From Paracoccus sp. (in: a-proteobacteria) (lineage in GTDB: Bacteria > Pseudomonadota > Alphaproteobacteria > Rhodobacterales > Rhodobacteraceae), in contig NZ_JAUNTW010000002.1 of NCBI RefSeq assembly GCF_030538495.1, positions 228,975-292,974 of the forward strand: DNA of 64,000 nucleotides, in the 5' to 3' direction. Within the stretch, counting starts at the first letter, position 1; each line of letters opens with the position of its first letter. The translations under genes were made by a program, and so were the position numbers. Below, in pieces: positions 35,030 through 44,081 of this stretch. Under the pieces are notes generated by a model that searched no databases, was not told the origin of the DNA, and worked only from the letters and a program-made list of their open reading frames with translations.

Positions 35030-35059
35030 GCGATGCTGGCGGAACATCGCCAGCATCGC
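35030..35059. terminator. Perfect 12-bp hairpin at the psuG/patatin convergent junction
   Basis: GCGATGCTGGCG and CGCCAGCATCGC pair over 12 bases around GAACAT. It sits 9 bases past the psuG stop and 6 before the patatin gene's stop. There is no T-run on either strand. Confidence 0.6.
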
Positions 35060-35065
35060 GCGCGG

Positions 35066-36151
35066 TTATCCCTGAAACACGCCGTCGGTCAGGTCCAGAC
35101 TGCGCTGAAACATCTCACCCATATTGCAGCTGTCACAGTCGTTAATCTTATTGGCGTGATCGGTCAGGAATTGATCTGCTGCCTTTTGCCCCGCCTCTTT
35201 CATTTGCAGCAACAGACGTTGGTTCGGCATCAGTTTCGACCGCGCCGACAGGTCCGTCATCAACGCATCATCCATGATCATATGAACAAGGATGTTCTTC
35301 ATCGCGCGGTCCTTCAGCCGGTTTTCCGCATGCAGGCGTTTGACGAAATGGATCGCGCGCAATTGCGACAACAGCGAGCTGTTAAAGCTGACCTCATTCA
35401 CGCGGTCGGAAATCTCAACCGGGGTGCGGGGCAGACATTCGCGGATCATCGGATTGATCGCCACCACGACAATATCGCGGGGGAACCGTTCAGGATAGAG
35501 CGGGAACAGCGCCGGATTGGCCGCATAGCCGCCATCCCAATAGGATTCGACTTGGCCCGTTTGCGGGTCGTGAATCTCAACCGCCTGAAACAGCGTCGGC
35601 AAACAGGCCGACGCCATCACCGCATCCGGCGTCACCCGGTCGCCGGTGAACACCCGCACCCGCCCCGTGCGCACATTGGTTGCGGCAACAAACAATTCCG
35701 GTCCGCGGCTGGTCGCAAAGTCAGGATGCGGCAATTCCCGCAGCACCGCGGCCAGCGGATTGACGTAGAACGGGCCGTAATCATAGGGGCTGAACAGCCG
35801 CGTCACCTGTTCCAGCCATGCGGCGGGGGAAAACGCCTCGGCCATGCGCTGAAAGGGGCGCGTGGTTGGCATCAGCGAATTCATCCATCGGATCATACGG
35901 TTATCGCTGACCGCGCCGACCTGATTCCACAGGCTGTCCAGATTTTCGCGCGCCGCCTGACGCCCGCCACGACCCTTGCCGCGCGCCAATCCGGCCTTGA
36001 GCGCGGCGCCGTTCAGCGCACCCGCCGATGTGCCGCTGATCCCGGCAATATCAAGCCAAGGTTCATCCAGCAGCCGGTCCAGCACCCCCCAGGTAAAGGC
36101 ACCATGCGCGCCGCCCCCCTGAAGCGCCAGATTGATCGACTTTTGATCCAT
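35066..36151 (-). CDS. Patatin-like phospholipase
   Basis: 361 residues. A Ser-Asp dyad lipase: oxyanion loop GGGAHG at residues 12-17, nucleophile Ser in GTSAG (about 42), and the catalytic Asp in DGG (YWDGGYAANP). The rest is helical with no clear membrane segment. The start MDQKSINLALQGGG is preferred to a frame 39 codons longer. It could hydrolyse phospholipids or other acyl esters; the target is unknown. Single minus-strand gene. Confidence 0.9.
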   Translation of the reverse strand: MDQKSINLALQGGGAHGAFTWGVLDRLLDEPWLDIAGISGTSAGALNGAALKAGLARGKGRGGRQAARENLDSLWNQVGAVSDNRMIRWMNSLMPTTRPFQRMAEAFSPAAWLEQVTRLFSPYDYGPFYVNPLAAVLRELPHPDFATSRGPELFVAATNVRTGRVRVFTGDRVTPDAVMASACLPTLFQAVEIHDPQTGQVESYWDGGYAANPALFPLYPERFPRDIVVVAINPMIRECLPRTPVEISDRVNEVSFNSSLLSQLRAIHFVKRLHAENRLKDRAMKNILVHMIMDDALMTDLSARSKLMPNQRLLLQMKEAGQKAADQFLTDHANKINDCDSCNMGEMFQRSLDLTDGVFQG

Positions 36152-36323
36152 AATATCCCCGTTCTTTGCAGTTGCAGCATCACCGGGATGTGAACGGAAA
36201 GCAACCGCGTTCCGTTCCAAATTATTTGCGTCCCGCGGCCGCCGGTGGCCAGCCCCCAGCCCGTCCATGGGGCGGACGTTCGTCGGGAAAAAAGTTCACT
36301 GAACCTTTTTCTGACCCTTCTTA

Positions 36324-36347
36324 CCCCGGGATATTTCAGCCAAGATG
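36324..36347 (-). repeat. Diverged relative of the dispersed intergenic element
   Basis: On the minus strand it reads CATCTTGGCTGAAATATCCC, sharing the A-rich core AAATATCC and the CTT-GC spacing with the four full copies. It lies four bases past the prfB stop. No hairpin is obvious. Confidence 0.4.
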
Positions 36348-36351
36348 AACG

Positions 36352-37479
36352 TCAGTCGTCAGCCTGCGCCTCGGCCCGGCTTTTGCCGGCGACATCCATG
36401 GCCAGCGTGGCCGCCATAAAGCTGTCCAGATCGCCGTCCAGAACGCCTTGGCTGTCGCTGGTTTCTTCGCCGGTGCGCAGATCCTTAACCATTTGATAGG
36501 GATGCAGAACATAGGACCGGATTTGGTTGCCCCAGCCCGCATCGCCTTTGGCGTCGTGTTGGGCCTGAATGCTTTCGGTGCGGCGGCGCAATTCCATTTC
36601 ATACAGGCGCGATTTCAGCGCGGCCATGGCGTTTGCGCGGTTCTGGTGCTGCGATTTTTCCGAACTGGTCACGACGATGCCGGTCGGGATGTGCGTAATC
36701 CGCACCGCCGAATCGGTGGTGTTGACGTGCTGACCGCCCGCGCCGGACGACCGATAGGTGTCGATGCGGATTTCATTGTCCGGCACCACGATTTCGATAT
36801 TGTCATCGACGACCGGATACACCCAAACCGAACTGAACGAGGTGTGCCGCCGCGCCGCGCTGTCATAGGGGCTGATGCGCACCAGACGGTGAACGCCGCT
36901 TTCGGATTTCAGCCAGCCATAGGCGTTATGGCCGCTGATCTTATAGGCGGCGCTGCGAATCCCGGCTTCGTCCCCGGCGCTTTCGGACATCAATTCAACG
37001 TCATAGCCCTTTTTCTCGGCCCAGCGGACATACATCCGGGCCAGCATCGACGCCCAGTCACAGCTTTCAGTGCCACCTGCGCCCGCGTTGATTTCCAGAA
37101 AGGTGTCGTTCGCGTCCGCTTCGCCGTTCAGCAGGGCTTCCAGTTCTTTTTGCGCGGCCATGTCGGCCAGTTCTTTCAGGTTTGCCTCGGCCTCGGCCAC
37201 CAATTCGGGGTCGCCTTCGGCCTCGGCCAGTTCGACCATTTCGGCATTGGCCGACAGATCCGCGTCAATCCGGCGATAGGTTTCGATCGCGTCCGACAGC
37301 GCCTGACGTTCGCGCATCAGTTTTTGCGCGCGGGCCGGGTCCGACCACAGGTCGCCTGCCTCGATCATGGCGTTCATTTCTTCCAGCCGGTGCGGCGCGG
37401 TCTGCCAATCCATGCGCTGCCCCAACAGGGCCAGAGAGCGGCGGATAGATTCAATGGTGGCTTGCGTTTCGGCGCGCAT
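36352..37479 (-). CDS. prfB: Peptide chain release factor 2
   Basis: 375 residues. Recognises UGA and UAA and releases the chain. The catalytic GGQ is in SSGAGGQHVNTTDSAVRITH (about 255). The stop-codon reader SPF-type motif is represented around RISPYDSAARRHTSF. The start MRAETQATIESIRR gives the normal length. The frame runs uninterrupted through the region where many bacteria have the programmed +1 shift, so no frameshift autoregulation is used. The ATG is 68 bases from the end of the PBP1A gene. Confidence 0.97.
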   Translation of the reverse strand: MRAETQATIESIRRSLALLGQRMDWQTAPHRLEEMNAMIEAGDLWSDPARAQKLMRERQALSDAIETYRRIDADLSANAEMVELAEAEGDPELVAEAEANLKELADMAAQKELEALLNGEADANDTFLEINAGAGGTESCDWASMLARMYVRWAEKKGYDVELMSESAGDEAGIRSAAYKISGHNAYGWLKSESGVHRLVRISPYDSAARRHTSFSSVWVYPVVDDNIEIVVPDNEIRIDTYRSSGAGGQHVNTTDSAVRITHIPTGIVVTSSEKSQHQNRANAMAALKSRLYEMELRRRTESIQAQHDAKGDAGWGNQIRSYVLHPYQMVKDLRTGEETSDSQGVLDGDLDSFMAATLAMDVAGKSRAEAQADD

Positions 37480-37547
37480 CGGTTGTTTCCTTGGGTCGGG
37501 CGTCAGATTTGCCGTGATAACCCGCGCAGGCTGCGCGGGCAACCGGT

Positions 37548-40097
37548 CTAATACAGGCCGCCCGAACTGAGCGTGCCAAAATCGGTCTGGCGCGGGATGA
37601 CGCGCCGTTCGCCGGTGGATGTCGTGATCTGGGTCGATGCCCGCGAATCCGCCTCTGCCTGCCAAGGCAGCACCACCGGCCCGTCGCCAAAGCCTGACAC
37701 GATGAACGGAACCTGCCAGTCGGGATCGGTGCCGTCGCGGAAATATTCGGCGATCACATTCGGACCCGACGCATTATCCGGCAGGCGTTGCCCGGTGATG
37801 CGGTCGATTTTTACCCAGAACCCGCCCGGCGGCACCTTGAACGCGCGCCCGCCATATTCCGCCACAGCCTGTTGCATAAACGCGTTAAAGACCGGCACGC
37901 ACAGCGTCCCGCCAAAAGCCCCCGGCCCCAGACTGCGCGGCGTGTCAAAGCCCATGTAACAGCCCGCCACGATATTGCTGGTATAGCCGACAAACCACAC
38001 ATCCTTGGCGTCGTTCGTCGTCCCGGTTTTCCCCGCGACCGGCACGCGCAGATTCACGCCGCTGCCTGAACCGCGCTGCACCGCGCCTTCCAGCATCGAG
38101 GTCAGCTGATAGGCCGTCACCGCGTCCATCACGCGTTCGCGGTTGCTGTCGATCACCGGCCCCTGCCCCGCAGGCAGCGCCTGCATCCCGCAGGTTTCGC
38201 ACACACGCCGGTCGTGGCGATAGACCGTGCGCCCGCGGCGGTCCTGAACGCGGTCAACCAGCGTCGGTTCCACCCGTTCGCCGCCATTGGCAAACATCGC
38301 ATAGGCCGCGACCATCTTAAACAGCGTTGTTTCCTGCGCGCCCAGACTGTTGGCCAAAAACGGCGATAGCCGGTCGTAAACCCCGAATTTTTCAGCGTAA
38401 TTCGAAACCACGCCCATGCCGACATCGTCCGCGATCCGAATGGTCATCAGGTTGCGCGATTGTTCAATGCCGGTGCGCAGCGGCGTGGGCCCGTAATGGC
38501 GACCCGATGCGTTTTTCGGTTCCCACAACCCTTGCGGCGTGTTGATGCGGATGGGTTCGTCCACCACAATCGTGGCGGGGGTATAGTTGTTGTCCAGTGC
38601 CGCCGCGTAAACAAAGGGTTTGAAACTGGACCCCGGCTGACGCTGCGCCTGCGTGGCGCGGTTAAACACCGAGGATTGATAAGAAAACCCCCCCTGCATC
38701 GCCAAAACGCGACCCGTATTCACGTCCATAGCCACGAAACCGCCCTGAACTTCGGGGACTTGGCGCAGGGTCCAGCGGATAAAGCTGCCGTCGCTGTCGC
38801 GGGTCATGGCGCGGACCAGAACCACATCGCCGACATCGACCAGATCACCCGCACCGCGCGCGCGATCAGCCAGCCGGCCGTTTGGCAGGCGTTTGCGCGC
38901 CCATTGCGCATCTTCGGCCGGGATCCAGTTGCCGTTGCCTTGTTCGGCGATCCCTTCGATCCCGATTCGGGCGCGGCCGCCTTCGATTGCCAGAACAACA
39001 GCCGGACGCCAGCCGGGAATGTCGCGCGGCAGTTGCAGATCCCACAGCGCGCCGCGCCAAGCGGCTTCGTCCCGCAGGGACTCGGGCGGCAGCACCTGCC
39101 CCGTGCCGTTCCAAACGCCACGTTCGCGGTCGTATTTTTCCAGTGCATCTTGCAGCGATTTGGCGGCGGCGGCCTGCAAATCTTCGTCCACGGTGGCGCG
39201 GATGGTCAGGCCGCCGCCAAAAAATTCCTCACGCCCGAATTCGCGGCTGAGCTGGCGGCGGATTTCGTCGGTGAAATAATCGCGCGGCGGCAGGGATTCC
39301 TGAAACGACGGGAAATCGCCATTTTGCACGCTGCGCAGCGGCAGGCGGGCCTCGGATTCATAGACATCTTGGGTAATAAACCCGTTTTGCCACATTTCGC
39401 GCAGAACATAATTGCGGCGCGCGGTCACACGTTCCTTGGCCCGGACGGGGTGATAACGGCCCGGCGCCTGCGGCATGGATGCCAGCATCGCGGCTTCGTG
39501 CGGGGCGAGTTCCGACAGCGATTTGTTGAAATAAGTCTGCGACGCGGCGGCCACGCCATAGCTGTTCTGACCCAGGAAAATTTCGTTCAGATACAGTTCC
39601 AGAATCTGATCTTTGTCCAGCGTTTCTTCCAGACGCGCGGCAAGGATGATTTCTTTGATCTTGCGTTCAATGCTGCGGTCGCTGGACAACAGGAAATTCT
39701 TCATCACCTGCTGGGTGATCGTAGATGCGCCGCGCACGCTGTCGCCACGGCTGGTCACAGCCTCGACCCCGGCGGCGGCGATGCCGCGCAGGTCATAGCC
39801 GGGGTGATGATAGAAATTCTTATCCTCGGCGCTGATAAAGGCTTGTTTGACCAGTTCCGGCACCTCGGCATAAGGCACAAAAACGCGCCGTTCTTCGGCG
39901 AATTCGTCGATCAGTTCACCTTCGCCGGAATAGATTCGGCTGATGGTTTTCGGCGTATATTGCGCCAGCGTTTCATGGCTGGGCAGGTCGCGGGAAAACA
40001 CCCAGAACAACCCACCCACAACCACCGCACCGAAGAAAACCCCGGTGACGATCAACGAAAACAACGCCCCAAAGAAGGACAGAACACTGCGCAGCAC
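37548..40097 (-). CDS. Penicillin-binding protein 1A (bifunctional)
   Basis: 849 residues. One N-terminal membrane helix (about 10-32) precedes a GT51 glycosyltransferase domain with the catalytic Glu in SAEDKNFYHHPGYDLRG (about 91-107). The transpeptidase follows, with Ser in SSFKPFVYAAALD (about 482), SRN (EQSRNL), and KTGT in VAGKTGTTNDAKD. The insertion between domains (about 310-425) is OB-like and usual for PBP1A of this class. It makes and cross-links peptidoglycan. It lies between prfB and the amidase gene on one strand. Confidence 0.95.
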   Translation of the reverse strand: MLRSVLSFFGALFSLIVTGVFFGAVVVGGLFWVFSRDLPSHETLAQYTPKTISRIYSGEGELIDEFAEERRVFVPYAEVPELVKQAFISAEDKNFYHHPGYDLRGIAAAGVEAVTSRGDSVRGASTITQQVMKNFLLSSDRSIERKIKEIILAARLEETLDKDQILELYLNEIFLGQNSYGVAAASQTYFNKSLSELAPHEAAMLASMPQAPGRYHPVRAKERVTARRNYVLREMWQNGFITQDVYESEARLPLRSVQNGDFPSFQESLPPRDYFTDEIRRQLSREFGREEFFGGGLTIRATVDEDLQAAAAKSLQDALEKYDRERGVWNGTGQVLPPESLRDEAAWRGALWDLQLPRDIPGWRPAVVLAIEGGRARIGIEGIAEQGNGNWIPAEDAQWARKRLPNGRLADRARGAGDLVDVGDVVLVRAMTRDSDGSFIRWTLRQVPEVQGGFVAMDVNTGRVLAMQGGFSYQSSVFNRATQAQRQPGSSFKPFVYAAALDNNYTPATIVVDEPIRINTPQGLWEPKNASGRHYGPTPLRTGIEQSRNLMTIRIADDVGMGVVSNYAEKFGVYDRLSPFLANSLGAQETTLFKMVAAYAMFANGGERVEPTLVDRVQDRRGRTVYRHDRRVCETCGMQALPAGQGPVIDSNRERVMDAVTAYQLTSMLEGAVQRGSGSGVNLRVPVAGKTGTTNDAKDVWFVGYTSNIVAGCYMGFDTPRSLGPGAFGGTLCVPVFNAFMQQAVAEYGGRAFKVPPGGFWVKIDRITGQRLPDNASGPNVIAEYFRDGTDPDWQVPFIVSGFGDGPVVLPWQAEADSRASTQITTSTGERRVIPRQTDFGTLSSGGLY

Positions 40098-40198
40098 GAA
40101 TTATCGCCTTTCCATTAACGGCCCCGCTATAACCGCCGGGGGGGCTGCGGTCAAAACAACACTGCACCCTCACATATCTGTGTTTGTTTAAGACCGGG

Positions 40199-41389
40199 TT
40201 AACGGCGCAACAAATCCGCCCGCGCCTGTTCGTCGCGGGACCAGTTCAGGACGGCCTCGGACACGGCGACGGCCATACGCGCGCGCCAGTCGGGGTCGGT
40301 CATATTGGTCAGATCGGCATTGTCCGAGATGAACCCCAATTCCAACAAAACCGACGGAATATCGGGCGATTTCAACACCGAAAAAGCCGCGCCCTGCACG
40401 GGGCGGCCATGCAGACCAATCCCCATCAGCGCCATGCGCGACGTCAAATGCCGCGCAAAAGTTTCGGATCGCGGTTGCGTATCGGTGCGCGCAAACCCCA
40501 TCAGCGCCGTGGCCAATGCGTCATCATGGCCCGACAAATCCATCCCCGCCAGCAAATCGGCGCGATCATGCCGTTCGGCCAATTGCCGCGCGGCCTGGCT
40601 GTTGGCGTTCGGGTTCCAGGTGTAAACGGTCGCACCCGCCGCCTGCCCCTGCGGCAGCGCGTCGGCATGGATCGACAAAAACAGATGCGCCCCCGCCTGA
40701 CGCGCCGCCGTCATCCGGTTTTCCAGCGACACAAAGCGGTCATCGTCGCGGGTCATTTTGACCGTAACGCCTTGATTTTCCAGAACAGCCCGCAATTCAT
40801 GGGCAAAGGTCAGGACCAGCTCCGCCTCGGTCACGCCAGCGGCCTGCGCGCCGGGGTCAAAGCCGCCATGCCCCGGATCCAGCATCACGATAAACCCACC
40901 CTGCCGCGTCACATCGGGCAATTCGGCCGGGTCCGGCAAGCCGCGCAGCGCCGCCGTCGCAGACGGACGCGGCGCAAAGTCGCGTTCGGACACCGGCGCC
41001 AAGGTGATGCGGATTTGCGGCGCAGCGCCGGTTATTTGTGTTGCCGTATCAATGTGATACGTCCCCGGTAATTCCACAACCAGCCGCGACCAGCCGCGTT
41101 CCGGCACGCCCCAGCGAATCGCGGGCGACAGGTCCGCGCCGAACATCTGCGCCACATCCTGACCGGCCAGATCGACGCCCTGCATATCCACGACCAACCG
41201 CGCCGGATCACCCACCACGAACACCCGATACGGCACCGGATCAGTCAGCGCCAAGGTCAGTTCCAAAGGCGCACCACCAAACCAGCCGCGCCCGGTTTTG
41301 ACCAGCGACGACCCGCCCAGATCCAACCGGGCGGGGTCCGCCGCCGCCATGACGGGCAGCAGCATCAGGATCAGCGCCAGTATCCTCAT
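40199..41389 (-). CDS. N-acetylmuramoyl-L-alanine amidase (AmiC-type)
   Basis: 396 residues, with a signal peptide (about 1-16). A periplasmic AMIN domain (about 20-125) is followed by the zinc amidase_3 domain: MLDPGHGGFDPGA (zinc His), VTEAEL (zinc Glu), and FLSIHADALP (zinc His), then VLLELGFISDNADL with the catalytic Glu near 355. It cuts stem peptides from glycan strands, typically during cell separation. It overlaps the aminotransferase stop by four bases (ATGA) and leads toward the PBP1A gene, in keeping with a wall-remodelling cluster. Confidence 0.93.
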   Translation of the reverse strand: MRILALILMLLPVMAAADPARLDLGGSSLVKTGRGWFGGAPLELTLALTDPVPYRVFVVGDPARLVVDMQGVDLAGQDVAQMFGADLSPAIRWGVPERGWSRLVVELPGTYHIDTATQITGAAPQIRITLAPVSERDFAPRPSATAALRGLPDPAELPDVTRQGGFIVMLDPGHGGFDPGAQAAGVTEAELVLTFAHELRAVLENQGVTVKMTRDDDRFVSLENRMTAARQAGAHLFLSIHADALPQGQAAGATVYTWNPNANSQAARQLAERHDRADLLAGMDLSGHDDALATALMGFARTDTQPRSETFARHLTSRMALMGIGLHGRPVQGAAFSVLKSPDIPSVLLELGFISDNADLTNMTDPDWRARMAVAVSEAVLNWSRDEQARADLLRR

Positions 41390-42519
41390 CTGCAGGACAT
41401 ATATTCGGTCAGGCGGCGCAAGCCTTCGGCAATGTCGGCCGTCGCGCGGGCATAGGAAAAGCGCAGCGTCTGACGCCCGCGTTCGGGGTCAAAATCCAGC
41501 CCCGGAGTCACCGCCACCCCGGCATGTTCAAGGATTTCGGCGGCAAACTGAACCGAATCATCCGTCAGATGCGACACATCGGCATAGATGTAGAACGCGC
41601 CTTCCGGCGGGGCGATACGGTCAAAGCCCGCTTTGGGCAATTCCTGCATCATCAAGCGCCGGTTTTCGGCGTAAACGGCGCGGTTTGCGTCGGCCTCGGA
41701 TTCGCATTGCAGGGCGGCAAGCGCGGCGACCTGACTGGCATGGGGCGGGCAGATGAACATATTCTGCGCCAGCCGTTCCACCGTGCGCAGATGCGACGGC
41801 GGAACCACCATCCAGCCAATCCGCCACCCGGTCATAGAAAAGTATTTGCTGAAAGAGTTTATGACGAAAACCTCATCCGTGACTTCAAGCGCCGAAGCAC
41901 AGCGTTCGCCATAGGACAGGCCGTGATAAATCTCGTCCGAAATCACCGCCATATTGCGCGCGGCGGCGGCATCGGTCAGGGCGCGCAGTTCATCCCGCGT
42001 CAGAACCGTGCCGGACGGATTACCGGGGGACGCCAGAATCAGCCCCTGCGCGTCCGGCAGATCACCGGGGCGCGGCTGATAGCGGTCCTCGGCGCGGGTC
42101 AAAATCCCCATGGGTTCCAACGACATCGCTCGCAAAATCTGGCGATAGCTGGGATAACCCGGATAGCCCATGGCGACGCGATCGCCCGCATCAAACAGCG
42201 CCGAAAACGCCAGAATAAACGCGCCGCTGCTGCCCGGTGTGATCACAACCCGCGCCGGGTCCAGATCGACGCCATACCAGCGGCGATACAGGTCCGCGAT
42301 CCCCTGCCGCAGTTCCGGCAGGCCAAGCGCGACCGTGTAACCCAAGGGCTGTTCCAAGGCCGCCGCCAAGGCGCGACGCGCGCCCGCAGGGGCCGGGGTT
42401 CCGGGCTGGCCGACCTCCATATGAATAATGTGGCGGCCCGCAGCCTCGGCATTCGCTGCCGCCTGCATCACATCCATCACGATAAAGGGATCCACCTGCC
42501 CGCGTTTCGATTGTCTCAT
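41386..42519 (-). CDS. Class I/II pyridoxal-phosphate aminotransferase
   Basis: 377 residues. Fold type I transaminase; the cofactor Lys lies in INSFSKYFSMTGWRIGW (about 228-244). Conserved HMEVGQPGTPAP near residue 29 and LASPGNPSGTVL near 160 mark the substrate and cofactor site. The start MRQSKRGQV is preceded by AAGGTGGGCGC; a longer frame is rejected. It belongs to the same broad group as AspC and AlaA, but the amino acid substrate is not determined. Confidence 0.9.
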   Translation of the reverse strand: MRQSKRGQVDPFIVMDVMQAAANAEAAGRHIIHMEVGQPGTPAPAGARRALAAALEQPLGYTVALGLPELRQGIADLYRRWYGVDLDPARVVITPGSSGAFILAFSALFDAGDRVAMGYPGYPSYRQILRAMSLEPMGILTRAEDRYQPRPGDLPDAQGLILASPGNPSGTVLTRDELRALTDAAAARNMAVISDEIYHGLSYGERCASALEVTDEVFVINSFSKYFSMTGWRIGWMVVPPSHLRTVERLAQNMFICPPHASQVAALAALQCESEADANRAVYAENRRLMMQELPKAGFDRIAPPEGAFYIYADVSHLTDDSVQFAAEILEHAGVAVTPGLDFDPERGRQTLRFSYARATADIAEGLRRLTEYMSCR

Positions 42520-42643
42520 GCGCCCACCTTTTTTGCGCGTCATAACGCAGGCGGGGCGCGTCGTCACGCAGCTTTCATAACGGTTTGCTTGCCATCCCCG
42601 CCCGCAGGGGCCAAGTTGCGCAAAAGTGACCAAAGGACCGACC

Positions 42644-43381
42644 ATGAAACGCCTGATCGCCGCGCTGATGCTGACCGCGACCCCCGCCATTGCCTTGGAT
42701 TTGTCGGCCATGACCGACACTGAAAAAACCGCCTTTGGCGAGGCGGTGCGCGCCTATCTGATGGAAAACCCCGAAGTGTTGATCGAATCCATCAATGTTC
42801 TGGAAACCCGTCAGGCCGAAGCGGCGGCGCAGACCGATGTCGCACTGGTCGCGGCGAACCGGGATGCGTTGTTTGATGATGGTCACAGCTGGGTCGGCGG
42901 CAATCCTGACGGGGATCTGACGATTGTGGAATTCATCGATTATCGCTGTGGCTATTGCCGCCGCGTGAATGACGATGTTCATACATCGGTTGAGGATGAC
43001 GGCAATATCCGGCTGATTTTGAAGGAATATCCTATCCTGGGTCAGGACAGCGACACCGCGTCGCGATTCGCCATTGCGGTGCAGCAGATTGCGGGCGATG
43101 ACGCCTATCTGGCGGCGCATCATGCGTTGATGGAGATGCGCGGCACGCCGTCGCCAACGAGTTTGGGCGCGATTGCGCGCGATATTGGCGTGGACGGGGA
43201 TGAGGTTCTGAACCGCATGAACACCGAAAGCGTGACGGATGTTCTGCGCGCCAACCGCCAATTGGGCGACCGCATGAATATTCGAGGAACGCCGACTTTT
43301 GTTATAGGTGACACTATGTTGCGCGGGGTTCCTCATGCTGGGATTGCCGAGACGATTCAGGCCGTGCGGCAGGGGATGTAA
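42644..43381 (+). CDS. DsbA-family thiol-disulfide oxidoreductase
   Basis: 245 residues, periplasmic: a signal peptide (MKRLIAALMLTATPAIA) precedes a ~70-residue helical segment and a thioredoxin-like domain with CGYC (in FIDYRCGYCRRV) and the cis-Pro loop RGTPTFVIGD. The order with a helical N-terminal extension resembles the ScsC/BdbD-like group, which often forms or isomerises disulfides. The start was chosen for the signal peptide and an AAAGGA upstream. Single plus-strand gene between the aminotransferase and betI. Confidence 0.9.
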   Translation: MKRLIAALMLTATPAIALDLSAMTDTEKTAFGEAVRAYLMENPEVLIESINVLETRQAEAAAQTDVALVAANRDALFDDGHSWVGGNPDGDLTIVEFIDYRCGYCRRVNDDVHTSVEDDGNIRLILKEYPILGQDSDTASRFAIAVQQIAGDDAYLAAHHALMEMRGTPSPTSLGAIARDIGVDGDEVLNRMNTESVTDVLRANRQLGDRMNIRGTPTFVIGDTMLRGVPHAGIAETIQAVRQGM

Positions 43382-43404
43382 TCCGCGCCGCGGCGTTTGC
43401 CCGT

Positions 43405-43447
43405 GCGGGCGGATGCCTCCGGCGGGGATATTTACGCACAGAAGATA
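43405..43447 (-). repeat. Dispersed intergenic element, copy d
   Basis: Minus-strand core CTTCTGTGCGTAAATATCC followed by a different GC-rich tail with short inverted repeats (GCCCGTGCGGGC and CGGATGCCTCCG). It fills the convergent gap between the DsbA-like gene and betI. Confidence 0.75.
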
Positions 43448-43457
43448 GGGGCGCCGC

Positions 43458-44012
43458 CTATGTCGTCAGCTGGGCGATCAGCGCGCGCAAGGTGGCCGCG
43501 TGGTCGGCGGGCGGTGCCATCATCGCGCGCAGATACAGCCCGTCAATCATCGCGCCAATCGCGTCGGCTGTGGTTTCGGGGGCCGCGTTGCGGGGGCGTA
43601 ACGCGGCAATCAGATTCGATCGCAGGCGGCGGTGATAGACCCGCAGCAGTCGCGCCGCATCCGCGTTCACATGTGCGAGTGCGTAAAAATTCAGCCATGC
43701 GCTGATCGTGTCGCGGTCAAAGTGTTCGGGCGCAAGGCTGGCCGTGATAATCGCGTCCAGCCGCCCATCCGGCCCCGCCCGACGCAGCGCCGCGCGCACC
43801 GATTTCCCATAATTTGCAAGGATATGGCGCATCGCCGCCAGAAAAATCTGATCCTTGGACCCGAAATAATGATGCGCCAAAGCAGGCGACATTCCGGCCC
43901 TTCGCGCGATCTGGGCCACCGTCACATCCAGCGTTCCGGCGCGCCCGACCTCGGCTATGGTTGCGGTGATCAGGGCCGCTTTTCGGATTGGCGTCGCGCC
44001 GATTTTTGGCAT
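43458..44012 (-). CDS. betI: TetR-family repressor BetI
   Basis: 184 residues. The N-terminal helix-turn-helix VAQIARRAGMSPALAHHYFGSKDQIF (about 30-55) is that of BetI, which represses choline uptake and betaine synthesis genes and is released by choline. The start MPKIGATPIRKAALI fits the family; a 17-codon extension would run into the operator. It is divergent from choXWV with a 69-base gap holding a palindrome, so it probably represses both itself and the transporter. No betA or betB gene is present in the window. Confidence 0.92.
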   Translation of the reverse strand: MPKIGATPIRKAALITATIAEVGRAGTLDVTVAQIARRAGMSPALAHHYFGSKDQIFLAAMRHILANYGKSVRAALRRAGPDGRLDAIITASLAPEHFDRDTISAWLNFYALAHVNADAARLLRVYHRRLRSNLIAALRPRNAAPETTADAIGAMIDGLYLRAMMAPPADHAATLRALIAQLTT

Positions 44013-44050
44013 ATGATCCCCGCTAAGCCGTGGATAAACCACGATTTTTA

Positions 44051-44064
44051 ATTGACTGGTCAAT
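44051..44064. promoter_or_regulatory. Likely BetI operator
   Basis: ATTGAC-TG-GTCAAT is a 14-base palindrome in the betI-choX gap, 17 bases upstream of the choX ATG and 38 from the betI ATG. Position and symmetry suit a TetR-type dimer. Confidence 0.65.
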
Positions 44065-44081
44065 CAAGAAAAGGATTTGCC

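Noticed and set aside
38460-40118. A 552-codon plus-strand frame opposite the PBP1A gene
   Set aside because: Antisense shadow of a clear bifunctional penicillin-binding protein.
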